Shown in pieces: positions 48,822-57,888 of a stretch of 64,000 nucleotides of DNA. The stretch's first letter is position 1; every line of letters begins with the position of its first letter. The stretch is from SW10 sp965657795 (GTDB lineage: Bacteria > Verrucomicrobiota > Verrucomicrobiia > Verrucomicrobiales > Akkermansiaceae): the NCBI GenBank assembly GCA_965657795.1, contig CBFHQJ010000002.1:62001-126000 (forward strand), in the 5' to 3' direction. The notes beneath the pieces were generated by a model that was not told the origin of the DNA, did not search any database, and saw only the letters and a program-made list of their open reading frames with translations. The translations under genes and the position numbers were made by a program.

Positions 48822-51179
48822 TTACTTAGTTTGGAATGTTTTGCTGGCCACGACCAGATGAATCAAATCTTTGATCCGGTATTCTGATTCGATGAACTTT
48901 TCGGTGAGTTCATCCACGGATTTTTCGTCGACAAGCTCGAGACGGCGGCCGAGGGCGTAGGTGAGAAGTTTGCTGGTAAAGGCGCGGGCGAATTGATCGC
49001 GGCGATGTTTGAGGAGGTAGTTTTTGAGGCCTGCGATTCCGTCGACTGCGTTGCCGTCGGGAAGGGTGGCTTCTGCGAGAACAGGGAGTTTGATGATGCC
49101 CTTGCCTTTGATCTTTTTGCGAAGGATTTTTTTTCGCCACAACCCGTCGGCGCCGAAGTTTTCGAGGGATATTCCCCAAGGGTCGATCCCTCGATGGCAT
49201 TCGTTGCAGGAGACCTGCTTGCGGTGCTCGGCGAGTTGTTCGCGGATGGAGAGTCTTGCGAAATTTGGATCAGTGGAATCGAGATCGGGAACGTTGGGTG
49301 GCGGAGGTGCCGGGGGATCACCGAGAAGGCGTTCGCGGATCCAAACAGCGCGTTTGACTGGGTGGGAGTCTGCGCCGGTTGAGTTGCCGACGAGGACGCT
49401 GCCTTGGGTGAGGACACCGCCGCGGTAGTCTTCAGATTTCAGGTAAACACGTTCGAAGTTGCTGCCCTTTGGCCCGGTGAGACCGTAGTGTTTTGCCAGC
49501 GATTCATCCAGCATGGTGAAGTTGGAATCGAGGATGTTGAGGGCGCTAAGGTTCTTTTGAAAGAGCTCGCCGAAAAAGTGCAGCGTCTCGCCGCGCATTG
49601 ACGCTTTGAGAGAAGAATCGAATTTTGGGTAGAAGTTGGGGTTGATGGCGACGCGCTGAAGGGCCCCGACATCGAGCCATTGATCGGCGAATTGTTCGAC
49701 GAATTGCCACGAGCGCTTGTCGGAGATCATGCGGGAGATTTCCTTTTGAAGAACCTCTGGCTGGCTGAGGGTTCCCTTCTTGGCGAGGCTGAAGAGTTGT
49801 GGGTCGGGCATGCTGCTCCAAAGAAAGTAGGAGAGGCGCGAGGCTAGTTCCCAATCGCTGACGGGGCGCTTTGAGGAGCCCGAGGGTTCGACAAGATAGA
49901 GGAAGTCGGGCGAGATCAAAACCATGGCGAGTGTTTCGCGGATCGCTTCTTCAAAGCTCTCCATCCTGGGGCGGGCTGATTTGAAGAATCGCAAGTAAGG
50001 GGAGATTTCCTCGTCTGCAATGAGCCGTCGAAAAGCCTTGCTCATGAAGTTCCGGAGGACAGCTTTGGAGTAGGCCTCTTCGTTCGAACGGGACTTGGAC
50101 GGAAAGAGAATATTGGTGTGATGGGATGGCGGCCAATCGTTGAAGATCGGGCCGGTAAAAGTCATCGAGGCCACTTCGATTTGCGGATAGGTCAGGGGGC
50201 CTTTTTGAGCTTTTTGCTTCTTTCCTTTGCCGCGTGCTTTGAGCGGTTTGTCCCGGCCCTCGGCATAGGCGTTGTCGAGCCACAGAAGGAGGCCGGGAAA
50301 CTTGCTTTGGGTCTTACTGGGGAGCGGGAAGTTTTCGATGCGGGCGCGGAACTCGATCGTTTGCCAATCTTCGGAGGTGACGTCGACCGGCGTAATGAAT
50401 CCGCGCGGGGCTTGCACATCGGCCCGGTAGCCGATGGCGGCTCGGAGCCGGGGATAGCCCCGGCCTGCCGCGAATTGTGCTCTTACCTTCGCCTGAATTA
50501 GGATTTCACCTTCCTCGGGGTAATCCATCAACTTGGCGACAAATTGCTGATCCTTGTCAAGAAGGTGGCTGCCGCGGTTCTTATCCTTCACGGTTTTGGT
50601 AAACTCGTTTTCAAAGACCTCGGGTTGAGATCCGGTGACGATGGCTTTGGCGAGACCTTTGCGGGCGGCTTCGAGGTAATATTCAAGTTGGAGGTCGGAC
50701 ATCTGGAGGACCTCACCATTGTTGCGGAAGCCGTCTTCGGAAAGGGCTTCGGGGGGAAGGTTTTTGGTGTAGTCCATTTCGATGCCGAGGAGGTCGCGCA
50801 TCGTGTTTTGGTATTCGGTCCGATTAAGGCGGCGAAGGATGACGCGGCCATCGGTGTGCTTCTGAGCCGCAACGACGGCATCAATTTTCTGCGTGATCCA
50901 GGAGGTTAGAATTTTGAGCTCTGCCGGAGGAAGGGGCTCTTCCTTTTCGGGTGGCATTTCTGAAAGGTTGAGGACGTCCCGGACATCGTGCCAGGTTTCG
51001 GCGGCAACGCGGTCCTTGAGGAGGTTGCTCGGGAGCGTGTCGAGCCGGAGATCACCTTTTTGCTTCTTCTCCCCGTGACACTTGAAACAGCGATGTTCGA
51101 GGATGGGTTTGACCTGTTCCTCGAAGTTAATAGCTGCTGGGACTAGAGCGCTCGCGAGTAGCAGGACGGAGAGGGTCAA
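48822..51179 (-). CDS. Cytochrome protein with DUF1587, DUF1595, DUF1592, DUF1588, DUF1585
   Basis: A 785-residue secreted protein (signal peptide about 1-18). Cytochrome c-type motif CFKCHGEKKQKGDL at about residue 32, MPPEKEEPLP as likely axial Met. Then DUF1587 (ILRRLNRTEYQNTMRDLLGI, about 112-131), a lectin-like middle (about 200-345), DUF1595/1592 (FLYLVEPSGSSKRPVSDWELASRLSYFLWSSMPD), DUF1588 (RGGVLTQGSVLVGNSTGADSHPVKRAVWI, with CNECHRGIDPWG as second CxxCH) and DUF1585 (KLLTYALGRRLELVDE). This is the classical partner of DUF1552 (gene at 47475). Electron transfer function inferred. Confidence 0.93.
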   Translation of the reverse strand: MTLSVLLLASALVPAAINFEEQVKPILEHRCFKCHGEKKQKGDLRLDTLPSNLLKDRVAAETWHDVRDVLNLSEMPPEKEEPLPPAELKILTSWITQKIDAVVAAQKHTDGRVILRRLNRTEYQNTMRDLLGIEMDYTKNLPPEALSEDGFRNNGEVLQMSDLQLEYYLEAARKGLAKAIVTGSQPEVFENEFTKTVKDKNRGSHLLDKDQQFVAKLMDYPEEGEILIQAKVRAQFAAGRGYPRLRAAIGYRADVQAPRGFITPVDVTSEDWQTIEFRARIENFPLPSKTQSKFPGLLLWLDNAYAEGRDKPLKARGKGKKQKAQKGPLTYPQIEVASMTFTGPIFNDWPPSHHTNILFPSKSRSNEEAYSKAVLRNFMSKAFRRLIADEEISPYLRFFKSARPRMESFEEAIRETLAMVLISPDFLYLVEPSGSSKRPVSDWELASRLSYFLWSSMPDPQLFSLAKKGTLSQPEVLQKEISRMISDKRSWQFVEQFADQWLDVGALQRVAINPNFYPKFDSSLKASMRGETLHFFGELFQKNLSALNILDSNFTMLDESLAKHYGLTGPKGSNFERVYLKSEDYRGGVLTQGSVLVGNSTGADSHPVKRAVWIRERLLGDPPAPPPPNVPDLDSTDPNFARLSIREQLAEHRKQVSCNECHRGIDPWGISLENFGADGLWRKKILRKKIKGKGIIKLPVLAEATLPDGNAVDGIAGLKNYLLKHRRDQFARAFTSKLLTYALGRRLELVDEKSVDELTEKFIESEYRIKDLIHLVVASKTFQTK

Positions 51180-51232
51180 AGATGAGGCGGAAATTTTGAT
51201 GGGACTGATACCAAGTTGCTTTGCCCGGTCTT

Positions 51233-51661
51233 TCAGTTTGAGGGGGTTCCTGGGTTCTGAGCCTGTTTGATTTGTTGCTGGTATGCTTGGGATTTTGCTT
51301 CAGCGATCCGCAAGTTTAGATCCGTGGCAATTTGCTTTATCGGGTTGGAGTGTCTCAAAATTTTGACTTTAAACGTTCGGCCGCGCTGCGGTTCGAAATC
51401 GTCAAAGGTTCCCGGTGCACTCGCTTTAAGGGTTGCGGTAATTTTCCATGGAGAATGCCATGGTCGATCCACGGAAATTGATTCGAGGGCTTCATAAGGA
51501 ATCATCTTTTGAAATCTGACGGGTAGAGGGCCCCCAACACTTATCGAAGCTCGTGTTGAGATTTCGAGCCCGTTCTCAAGTACTCTGGCATGACCAAAAA
51601 AACGGGCGAAGACGCTCCCTTTTTTGAGGTGGCAAAATTCAAAAGTGGGTTCCGATAACAT
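51233..51661 (-). CDS. Hypothetical soluble protein
   Basis: A 142-residue protein with no signal or membrane segment. Alternating beta-type sequence (GHARVLENGLEISTRASISVGG, SISVDRPWHSPWKITATLKAS) suggests a PH-like barrel, with a C-terminal helix rich in Gln and Ala. I do not recognise a family. It lies alone between the DUF1592 gene and hemW with a 53-base and a 162-base gap on either side. Confidence 0.6.
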   Translation of the reverse strand: MLSEPTFEFCHLKKGSVFARFFGHARVLENGLEISTRASISVGGPLPVRFQKMIPYEALESISVDRPWHSPWKITATLKASAPGTFDDFEPQRGRTFKVKILRHSNPIKQIATDLNLRIAEAKSQAYQQQIKQAQNPGTPSN

Positions 51662-51823
51662 GGCAGTGATAGGGCGTTTGGCGAAGGTAAGTGAAATTTG
51701 GGTCGCTATTCCGAGGTAGGTGGAAAAATGTTCAGGGATAGCAATGGTCTTTTAAATTGCTACTTCTTGCCTGGGTAATGGGATTTTCGATTTCTTAATG
51801 AGGAGGTTTCAACTTTGATTCTT

Positions 51824-52906
51824 CTAAGCCAGTTCGGCAGCGATGGAATCGACGAGGAGCGGGCCTTCTCCGATGAGGCGAAGGTGCGTTCTTGTTTCTT
51901 CGACGAGGTGGTTGATGGGGGCGAGGTTGGTTCCGGGGGATAGAAATTTTAAAGGGAGTCCTTCGGCGGTGCGGAGTTGCAGGGCGATTCGTTCGAGGCG
52001 CCAGGCCTCGTCGTCGAGGACTTCGATGTCGTCCTGAGCGTGGCCGACGGATTCGATTCGCTTGAGGTAGTCGGCGGTGTCGCAGACGTTTTGGTGTCGG
52101 GTGCGGTTGAGGGTGGAGACGGCGGAGGGACCGAGGCCCAGGTAGTCGTTGCCGACCCAGTAGCCTTCGTTATGTCGGGAGCGTTTTCCGGGAAGTGCGT
52201 AGTTGGAGGTTTCGTAGTGTTCGAAGCCGGCGCCGGTGAGGATTTCCTCGGCGAGGGTAAACATTTTGGCGTTAAGATCGGGATCGTCGGAGAAGTCGCC
52301 GGATTGAAATTGTTCGAAGAAGGAGGTGTCTTCCTCGTAGGTGAGATTGTATGCGGAGAGGTGGTCCGGTTGGAGGGCGAGGGCTTGGGTGAGGGTGTCT
52401 TCCCAGTCGAGAAGAGTTTGGCCGGGAACGGAGAAAATGAGGTCAATATTGACCTCAAGGTCGGTGGCCTCGCGGAGAAGGTGGACGGAGGTGATGGCCT
52501 GCATGGGAGTGTGCTCGCGTCCGAGGGTTTCGAGATGTTTGCCGAGGAAGGATTGCACGCCGAGAGAGACGCGGCTGATGCCAAGGTCTTGGTAGAGTTG
52601 CGCGGTGCGGGTGGTGAAGGTGGCGGGGTTTGCCTCGAGGGTGATTTCCTCGATGGATGAGAAATCGAAGATGTCCCGCAAGCCGGTGAAAAGTCGCGTG
52701 AGGTGGGTGGGAGAAAGCATGGAGGGCGTGCCGCCGCCGAAGTAGATGGTCTTGAGAAGTGGGAGGTCTTTTCCGGAGTGGTGGTGGGCTTCTACGAGAA
52801 GGGCGTCGACGAAGGCTCCGAGATCAGTTTTACCGGGGGTGTGCTTGTAGAAGGAGCAGTAGGGGCAAATGCGGTGACAAAAGGGAATGTGGAGGTAGAG
52901 ATGCAC
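51824..52906 (-). CDS. hemW: HemW-like radical SAM protein
   Basis: A 360-residue radical SAM protein of the HemW/coproporphyrinogen-dehydrogenase-like family. Start at GTG 52906 (VHLYLHIPFC); upstream codons to 52942 look non-coding. The 4Fe-4S motif is CHRICPYCSFY (CxxxCxxC) near residue 10, followed by FGGGTPSMLS and NIDLIFSVPGQT. The C-terminal HemW domain contains RHNEGYWVGNDYLGLGPSA. HemW is a haem chaperone rather than an oxidase in most bacteria; here the function is inferred from family. Divergent from squalene synthase, 65 bases between starts. Confidence 0.93.
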   Translation of the reverse strand: MHLYLHIPFCHRICPYCSFYKHTPGKTDLGAFVDALLVEAHHHSGKDLPLLKTIYFGGGTPSMLSPTHLTRLFTGLRDIFDFSSIEEITLEANPATFTTRTAQLYQDLGISRVSLGVQSFLGKHLETLGREHTPMQAITSVHLLREATDLEVNIDLIFSVPGQTLLDWEDTLTQALALQPDHLSAYNLTYEEDTSFFEQFQSGDFSDDPDLNAKMFTLAEEILTGAGFEHYETSNYALPGKRSRHNEGYWVGNDYLGLGPSAVSTLNRTRHQNVCDTADYLKRIESVGHAQDDIEVLDDEAWRLERIALQLRTAEGLPLKFLSPGTNLAPINHLVEETRTHLRLIGEGPLLVDSIAAELA

Positions 52907-52971
52907 TTGCCAAACAATGAACTTTGAACATTGAACTCTCAACGCTGAACTGGGAGAAGTCGTGGGTAGCG

Positions 52972-53859
52972 ATGAATGGAGATTTGAGTCGGAAGGTTTT
53001 GAAGGATGTTTCGCGGTCTTTTTACCTCAGTTTACGATTTCTGCCGGAGGGATTTCGGGCGCCGACGAGTGTGGGGTATTTGTTGGCGCGGGCGAGTGAC
53101 ACCATTGCCGATGCCGGAGAACTTGGGGTTGAGGAACGTCGGGAGCTTTTGGGGAGCTTTGTGGAGTTTGTGAATGAGGGGAGGGAGTTTGAGATGCCGG
53201 AAATTAGTGGGCTGCCGGAAGGGGAAGTAGTCTTAATGTCGAGGTTGAACGAGTGTGTGGAGGCGCTGGAGGAGTTGCGGGAGCGGCAGCAGGTTTCAGT
53301 TCGGAAGGTGGTGGGGATTATCACGGAAGGGCAGCGATGGGATTTGGATCGTTTTGAGGGTGATGGCGTGGTTACTTTGGAGTCCGATAAGGAATTACGA
53401 AAATATACTTATCAGGTGGCGGGGTGCGTGGGTGAGTTTTGGACCGAGATTGGCTTTGGGAATGATGGGGATTTTGCGCGGGCGTCCGAGGGTAAGATGA
53501 TGAGGTGGGGGCAGGCTTATGGGCGGAGTTTGCAGCTGATCAATATTCTGCGGGATGTGCCGGAGGACCTGGAAAACGGAAGGTGTTATTTGCCGGGGGC
53601 CAGCTCTCAGGAAGAGTTGTTGCAGGAGAGGAAACGGTGGATTGTCGAGGCGCGTGAGGGGCTTGATCAGGCCGATCAATATGCAGAAGCGTTGAACGGG
53701 AAGCGGATGCGATTCGGGACGGTTTTGCCGGCGATGATCGGTCGGGAGACTTTGAGCCGACTGGAGAATGCGACCTGGGAAGAGTGGGAGGCCGGAGTGA
53801 AGGTCTCGCGCAAGGATGTCTACGCAATGATGGCGCGAGCGGTGAGGTTCGCGATTTAA
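52972..53859 (+). CDS. Squalene synthase (squalene/phytoene synthase family)
   Basis: A 295-residue prenyl-transfer enzyme condensing two farnesyl diphosphates, the entry step to hopanoids or sterols. Start ATG 52972 (MNGDLSRKVLKDVSRSFYLSLRFLP). Key motifs: first Asp-rich DTIAD (about 46-50), YTYQVAGCVGEFWTEIGF, and second Asp-rich LQLINILRDVPEDLENGRCYLP. The YxxxVAGxVG region is more like squalene than phytoene synthase, but product specificity cannot be fixed. No cyclase or desaturase gene lies nearby. Confidence 0.9.
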   Translation: MNGDLSRKVLKDVSRSFYLSLRFLPEGFRAPTSVGYLLARASDTIADAGELGVEERRELLGSFVEFVNEGREFEMPEISGLPEGEVVLMSRLNECVEALEELRERQQVSVRKVVGIITEGQRWDLDRFEGDGVVTLESDKELRKYTYQVAGCVGEFWTEIGFGNDGDFARASEGKMMRWGQAYGRSLQLINILRDVPEDLENGRCYLPGASSQEELLQERKRWIVEAREGLDQADQYAEALNGKRMRFGTVLPAMIGRETLSRLENATWEEWEAGVKVSRKDVYAMMARAVRFAI

Positions 53860-53880
53860 GTCCGGACTTTGAGTGATTGA

Positions 53881-55017
53881 CTAATCCGCGAGGAGTTCGC
53901 GGATATGAGGCGTGTAGAGCTCGGGCTCGAGGAGGAAGGAATCGTGTCCTTTTGCGGAGTGCACCGTGATGTGAATGGTGTCGACATCTGCGTTTTCTAG
54001 GTGCTTGACAACTTCGGCTTGTTCCTCTGGATAAAAGCAGAAGTCGGAGTCGATGGAGAAGATGAGGAATTTGTGACCGGCAGCATTGCAGCGGGCAAAA
54101 AGATCTTCGGGAGAATCGGCATCGCCTTGGAGGACGGCGTTGTAGCGAGACCACATGTCGATGATGCGAAGATAGGTGTTTGCGTCGAATCGCTCGGTGA
54201 ACTTTTTCCCCTGATGAAGCATGTAGCTTTGGAAGGTATCACGGACTTGATACCATGAGAGCATTTCTTCTTCGTGGACGAGGTCGCGTCGCGCGCGACG
54301 CTCAAAGGTATCGAGATGGACAAAAGTTTTGTGCGATATCATGCGCGCAAGGGCCAGACCGATGCGTGGGTATTCGGAGTCGTAATAGTCTCCGCCGTTA
54401 AAGTGTTTGTCGTTCTCGATAGCGAGGATTTGCTCGAAGAGGATGAGGCGATTGAGGACGGTGGTTCTGAAGCCACTGGCGATGGCGATGACTCGGTCAA
54501 CTTTATCGGGGTGGCGGGTTGCAAATGAGAGCGTGCAGAGGCCGCCAACGGAGGGGCCCACGACGGAGTGAAGTTTTTCGATGCCTAAGTGATCGAGAAG
54601 CGGGAGCTGTGCGTCGACGAGGTCGGCGATATTGAGGTGAGGAAAGGAAGATCCAAAGGGCTTCCCGGTTTCCGGATTGATGCTGGAGGGGCCGGTCGAT
54701 CCATAGCAACCGCCGAGGTAGTTTGCGCAGATGACAAAGAAGCGATCGGTGTCGATGGCTTTGCCGGGGCCGACCATTTCGTTCCACCAGCCGTCGTGAA
54801 GCTCGTTGGCCCAGAGGTTGCAACCCTCTGGTGGTTCGGGATGGTTTCCGGAGACGTGGTGGGTGCCGGAAAGGGCGTGGAAGATGAGGACGGCATTGGA
54901 TCGGTCCTCGTTGAGAGTTCCCCAGGTGGCGTAGGCAAGTTGTGCCGAGGGAATGCGTCCGCCTTCCCGGAGAGTGAGGTCTCCGAGGGAGATAAGTGAG
55001 CTTTTGGTGTCGGCCAC
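53881..55017 (-). CDS. metX: Homoserine O-acetyltransferase
   Basis: Acetylates (or succinylates) homoserine in methionine synthesis. The 378-residue alpha/beta hydrolase has ALSGTHHVSG, NYLGGCYGSTGPSSINP, the nucleophile elbow GPSVGGLC, the acid region SIDSDFCFYPEEQ and the catalytic His in KGHDSFLLE. Family length is 350-380. Convergent with squalene synthase (21 bases apart). No methionine riboswitch-like structure was noticed in the 56-base upstream gap. Confidence 0.94.
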   Translation of the reverse strand: MADTKSSLISLGDLTLREGGRIPSAQLAYATWGTLNEDRSNAVLIFHALSGTHHVSGNHPEPPEGCNLWANELHDGWWNEMVGPGKAIDTDRFFVICANYLGGCYGSTGPSSINPETGKPFGSSFPHLNIADLVDAQLPLLDHLGIEKLHSVVGPSVGGLCTLSFATRHPDKVDRVIAIASGFRTTVLNRLILFEQILAIENDKHFNGGDYYDSEYPRIGLALARMISHKTFVHLDTFERRARRDLVHEEEMLSWYQVRDTFQSYMLHQGKKFTERFDANTYLRIIDMWSRYNAVLQGDADSPEDLFARCNAAGHKFLIFSIDSDFCFYPEEQAEVVKHLENADVDTIHITVHSAKGHDSFLLEPELYTPHIRELLAD

Positions 55018-55073
55018 GCCGGAAGAAAGACTGAAACGAGGGATTTTGAAACCCTAAACCAAGAAATGGGGCG

Positions 55074-55481
55074 CTACCGTCGCCTAAAAAGGTAGCCCTT
55101 GGTGACGGACCAGAGAGCCCAAAGTGAGAGGATGCCGTATCCCAAGGGCAAGGCGATTCCCATGAAGGTTTCGAAGGTGAACTCGAAGAAGCGTCCGTAT
55201 TCGTAATAGGATTGCCAGAGATCCCAGAGGATAAAGGTCATGCCTATGGCAGATGGTCCAAAGTAGAGCCAGACGCCCCAGAAGATGATGGGTTTTGTTC
55301 GAGGATTGGCGGCATCTGCATAAGCGTGATGATTGGCGGTCTTCATCTCCCAAGGATGGGTGCTGGCGGAATCGTCAAGTGGAGCACCACATTTTTGGCA
55401 TCTCGAGGTGCCCTCAGGGTTTGGCTCGGCACAGCGAAAACAGACGACATAGTTGCCTGCAGCTTCATGATTACTTTTCAC
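55074..55481 (-). CDS. Zinc-ribbon membrane protein
   Basis: A 135-residue protein starting at GTG 55481 (VKSNHEAAGNYVV). The N-terminus has a zinc ribbon (VCFRCAEPNPEGTSRCQKCGAPL: CxxC...CxxC). Two transmembrane segments follow (about 62-83, WGVWLYFGPSAIGMTFILW, and about 103-122). A longer frame from 55649 is less plausible. Similar two-helix zinc-ribbon proteins are common but functionally undefined. Divergent from the DUF1802 gene. Confidence 0.7.
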   Translation of the reverse strand: MKSNHEAAGNYVVCFRCAEPNPEGTSRCQKCGAPLDDSASTHPWEMKTANHHAYADAANPRTKPIIFWGVWLYFGPSAIGMTFILWDLWQSYYEYGRFFEFTFETFMGIALPLGYGILSLWALWSVTKGYLFRRR

Positions 55482-55562
55482 GGGTAAATTAATAGCGGTA
55501 GAGGTGGGGAAGACAATCGACTTTAGGGTTTCATTCCGTGGAGAAATCGATTTGCTTCCGGC

Positions 55563-56036
55563 ATGATCGCTTTCAAGGAATGGGATGTCGTTTGTGAAGC
55601 TCTTGAAGAAGGGCGTCAGTCGTTGATTCTCCGCAAAGGGGGAATTCACGAGGGGCGCGAGGGTTTTTCATTCGCGCACGAGGAATTTGTTTTGTTTCCG
55701 ACGCGTTTTCATGCGCAGGGCGATTATGTGAAGACGCCGGGTGTGGTGGCGAAGCCGGAATGGGAGATTGGCGAGGAAGTTGTCATCACTTCAAAGGTCA
55801 AGGTGACGAAGGCGGTGACGCTGACCGATTGGGAGGAGGTGGCTGCTCTCGATGATCAGCATATTTGGACCGAGGAGACGATCCGCGATCGTTTTTTTTG
55901 GGAAGGCAAGGGGATGGCTTCGGGAAGTATCCACGTGGCATACGTAGAGGTTGAGAAGCTTGAGGAACCGATCAGTTTCGCTTATGCGAAGAAGTACGGG
56001 GGATGTCGAAGTTGGGTGGAGATTGAGTGTGACTAA
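55563..56036 (+). CDS. DUF1802 protein
   Basis: A 157-residue cytoplasmic protein. Family pattern: AFKEWDVVCEALEEGRQSLILRKGGIHEG at the N-terminus, HEEFVLFPTRFHAQ, and WTEETIRDRFFWEGKGMASGSIHVAYVEV. DUF1802 proteins occur across cyanobacteria and PVC bacteria, function unknown; they may be nuclease-like. Converges with the ROK kinase gene, 31 bases apart. Confidence 0.9.
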   Translation: MIAFKEWDVVCEALEEGRQSLILRKGGIHEGREGFSFAHEEFVLFPTRFHAQGDYVKTPGVVAKPEWEIGEEVVITSKVKVTKAVTLTDWEEVAALDDQHIWTEETIRDRFFWEGKGMASGSIHVAYVEVEKLEEPISFAYAKKYGGCRSWVEIECD

Positions 56037-56067
56037 AGAGTCGGGCTCTCCAGACTGACGTTCTACT

Positions 56068-57021
56068 TTAGTCGTCGACGTTGAAGCCGGCTTCCTCAAG
56101 AGCAAGGGTGGCGGCACCAACCATGCCGGCTTCGTTGCCAAAGCGGGCCGGTAGGAGCCGGAGGTTTTCTTTGAATGCGGGACTGAGCTGGGCACGGAGG
56201 TGTTTTTCCAGGGGGTCGAAAAGCAAGTTTCCTGCTTTAGCGACGCCGCCGCCGATGATGATGGCTTCAGGATTGAGGAGCCAGCAGCAGTTCATGAGAG
56301 AGGTGGAAAGTATCTTTGCGACCTGGTCCCAAATTCCGAGAGCGATTTCGTCGCCCTTCTGGGCGAGAATGGAAAGTTTGGCCGGTTCGCAGTCTGACTT
56401 ATCTCGAGGAGTGCCAGCCTCGGCGTATGCAGCGTGAGCAAGGTCGGTGATTTGTTGGTTCCCGACATAGTCTTCGAGAGAACCCCGGTTGCCATAGGCT
56501 CCGTCAGGGCCCTGGTAGTCGATAGACGTTTGCCCAAGCTCGCCTGCCACGAAGTCGGCTCCGCGGACCATGCGGCCATCGACGACGATGCCGCCACCAA
56601 CTCCGGTGCCGAGAGTGAGGGCCACGAGGTGGTTCATGCCACGACCGGAACCGCGCTTCCACTCGGCGTAGGCCATGCAGTTTGCGTCATTTTCAACGGT
56701 GACGGGGAGATTGGAGAGCTGATTGAGTTCCCGCTTGAGATAGATGCGCTGCCAACCTTTGACGTTGGTGAGGTTGTGGACCATTCCGGTTGGGAAGTCG
56801 ACGAATCCGGGCATGCCAACGCCAATGGCCTCAATCCGCGGGTGTTTGTCGCGGAGTTCAGCGACGGTTTCGTGGATGCGCTCGATGAGAGGGCGTGCGC
56901 TTTCGAATTCTTGGGTATCGATTCGGGGAGCTTCTTCGATGAGATTGCCACGATAGAGAACTCCGGTTTTTACCGAAGTTCCGCCAAAGTCGATGCCGAT
57001 TGCCAATGGAAGGTCGCTCAT
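56068..57021 (-). CDS. ROK-family sugar kinase
   Basis: A 317-residue ROK protein, probably a glucokinase, which phosphorylates hexoses with ATP. Motifs: phosphate-binding GIDFGGTSVKTGVL (residues 9-22), active-site GMPGFVDFPTG, VENDANCMAYAE with catalytic Asp, and GTGVGGGIVVDGR. The usual ROK zinc site is lost: the His is Gln164 and CxCGxxGC is replaced by AYGNRGSLEDYV (about 175-186). It lacks an N-terminal DNA-binding domain, so it is an enzyme rather than a repressor. Converges with DUF1802. Confidence 0.9.
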   Translation of the reverse strand: MSDLPLAIGIDFGGTSVKTGVLYRGNLIEEAPRIDTQEFESARPLIERIHETVAELRDKHPRIEAIGVGMPGFVDFPTGMVHNLTNVKGWQRIYLKRELNQLSNLPVTVENDANCMAYAEWKRGSGRGMNHLVALTLGTGVGGGIVVDGRMVRGADFVAGELGQTSIDYQGPDGAYGNRGSLEDYVGNQQITDLAHAAYAEAGTPRDKSDCEPAKLSILAQKGDEIALGIWDQVAKILSTSLMNCCWLLNPEAIIIGGGVAKAGNLLFDPLEKHLRAQLSPAFKENLRLLPARFGNEAGMVGAATLALEEAGFNVDD

Positions 57022-57072
57022 AAAGTTGAAAAAGTCTAAAAGAAGGGGGCGAGCAAGGAACGCTCTTTCTTG

Positions 57073-57804
57073 TTAAAATTGGTGATTGGAGGTTCCGATG
57101 GCTTGAATTCCCTTCATGGTCAAGTCTTGGTCGATGATGTCGATGTCCTCAATCCCTTTGCCGATGAGTTCGGCGTCGCCTCCGGTCGCGAAGATGGTGG
57201 GGGTGCCGCCAAGCTCTGCGCGGACCTCGGTGAGAATTTCACGAATGAGGCCGCGATAGCCGACGACAGCTCCCACTTGCATTGCTTCCTCGGTGCTGCG
57301 CCCGATGGCGGAGCGGGGTTCTTCAAGCTGAATTGCAGGAAGGAGAGCGGTTTTCTGGTGCAGGTAGTCCCTGAGTGAGGCTGTTCCGGGGGCGATGACG
57401 CCTCCGAGGTAGGCTCCGACGGCTGAAATGACGTCGAAGGTGACGGCAGTGCCAAAATCGATGACAATAGCCGGTCCGCGGGTGTCGAGAATGGCGGCGG
57501 CAGAGTTGGCGAGACGATCGGCCCCGATTTTGGTGGGATCGGGGTAGTCGATGGTGATGGGAAGCTTGGAACGGTGGGAGATTTGATGGAGAGGTTGCTC
57601 GAAAAAGTCTCCCATGAGGGCGGCGACCTCCGGGACAACCGAGCAGAGGGTGATTTTTTCGAACTTCTGACCTTCAAGTGCCTTCCGGAGGGTGGCTGTG
57701 GAAACCTCCGCGGTCGGTATGACGGCCCGCCAAGTGGAAAGTTCGCCATCGAGGTCGAGGGCGAACTTTGTTCGGGTGTTGGAATTGTCGATAAGGAGGT
57801 GCAC
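57073..57804 (-). CDS. coaX: Type III pantothenate kinase
   Basis: Phosphorylates pantothenate, first step of coenzyme A synthesis. The 243-residue protein has LLIDNSNTRTKFAL (residues 3-16), the KIGADRLANSAAA motif, VIDFGTAVTFDVI and GGVIAPGTASLRDYL, and FATGGDAELIGKGI. Length fits (about 245-260). It is one gene before the ROK kinase on the same strand, with a 51-base gap, though no functional link is known. Confidence 0.95.
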   Translation of the reverse strand: MHLLIDNSNTRTKFALDLDGELSTWRAVIPTAEVSTATLRKALEGQKFEKITLCSVVPEVAALMGDFFEQPLHQISHRSKLPITIDYPDPTKIGADRLANSAAAILDTRGPAIVIDFGTAVTFDVISAVGAYLGGVIAPGTASLRDYLHQKTALLPAIQLEEPRSAIGRSTEEAMQVGAVVGYRGLIREILTEVRAELGGTPTIFATGGDAELIGKGIEDIDIIDQDLTMKGIQAIGTSNHQF

Positions 57805-57888
57805 TTGGGTACCTTAAACCAAGGGAGACGATGCTTTGAACCTTTGACGATAGGACTCGGACTGAAGTCCAAGCTCCGTAGATTGGGC

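Noticed and set aside
55018..55073. Possible SAM-type riboswitch before metX
   Set aside because: The gap is only 56 bases with at most a 4-bp AGGG/CCCT stem; no conserved riboswitch layout.
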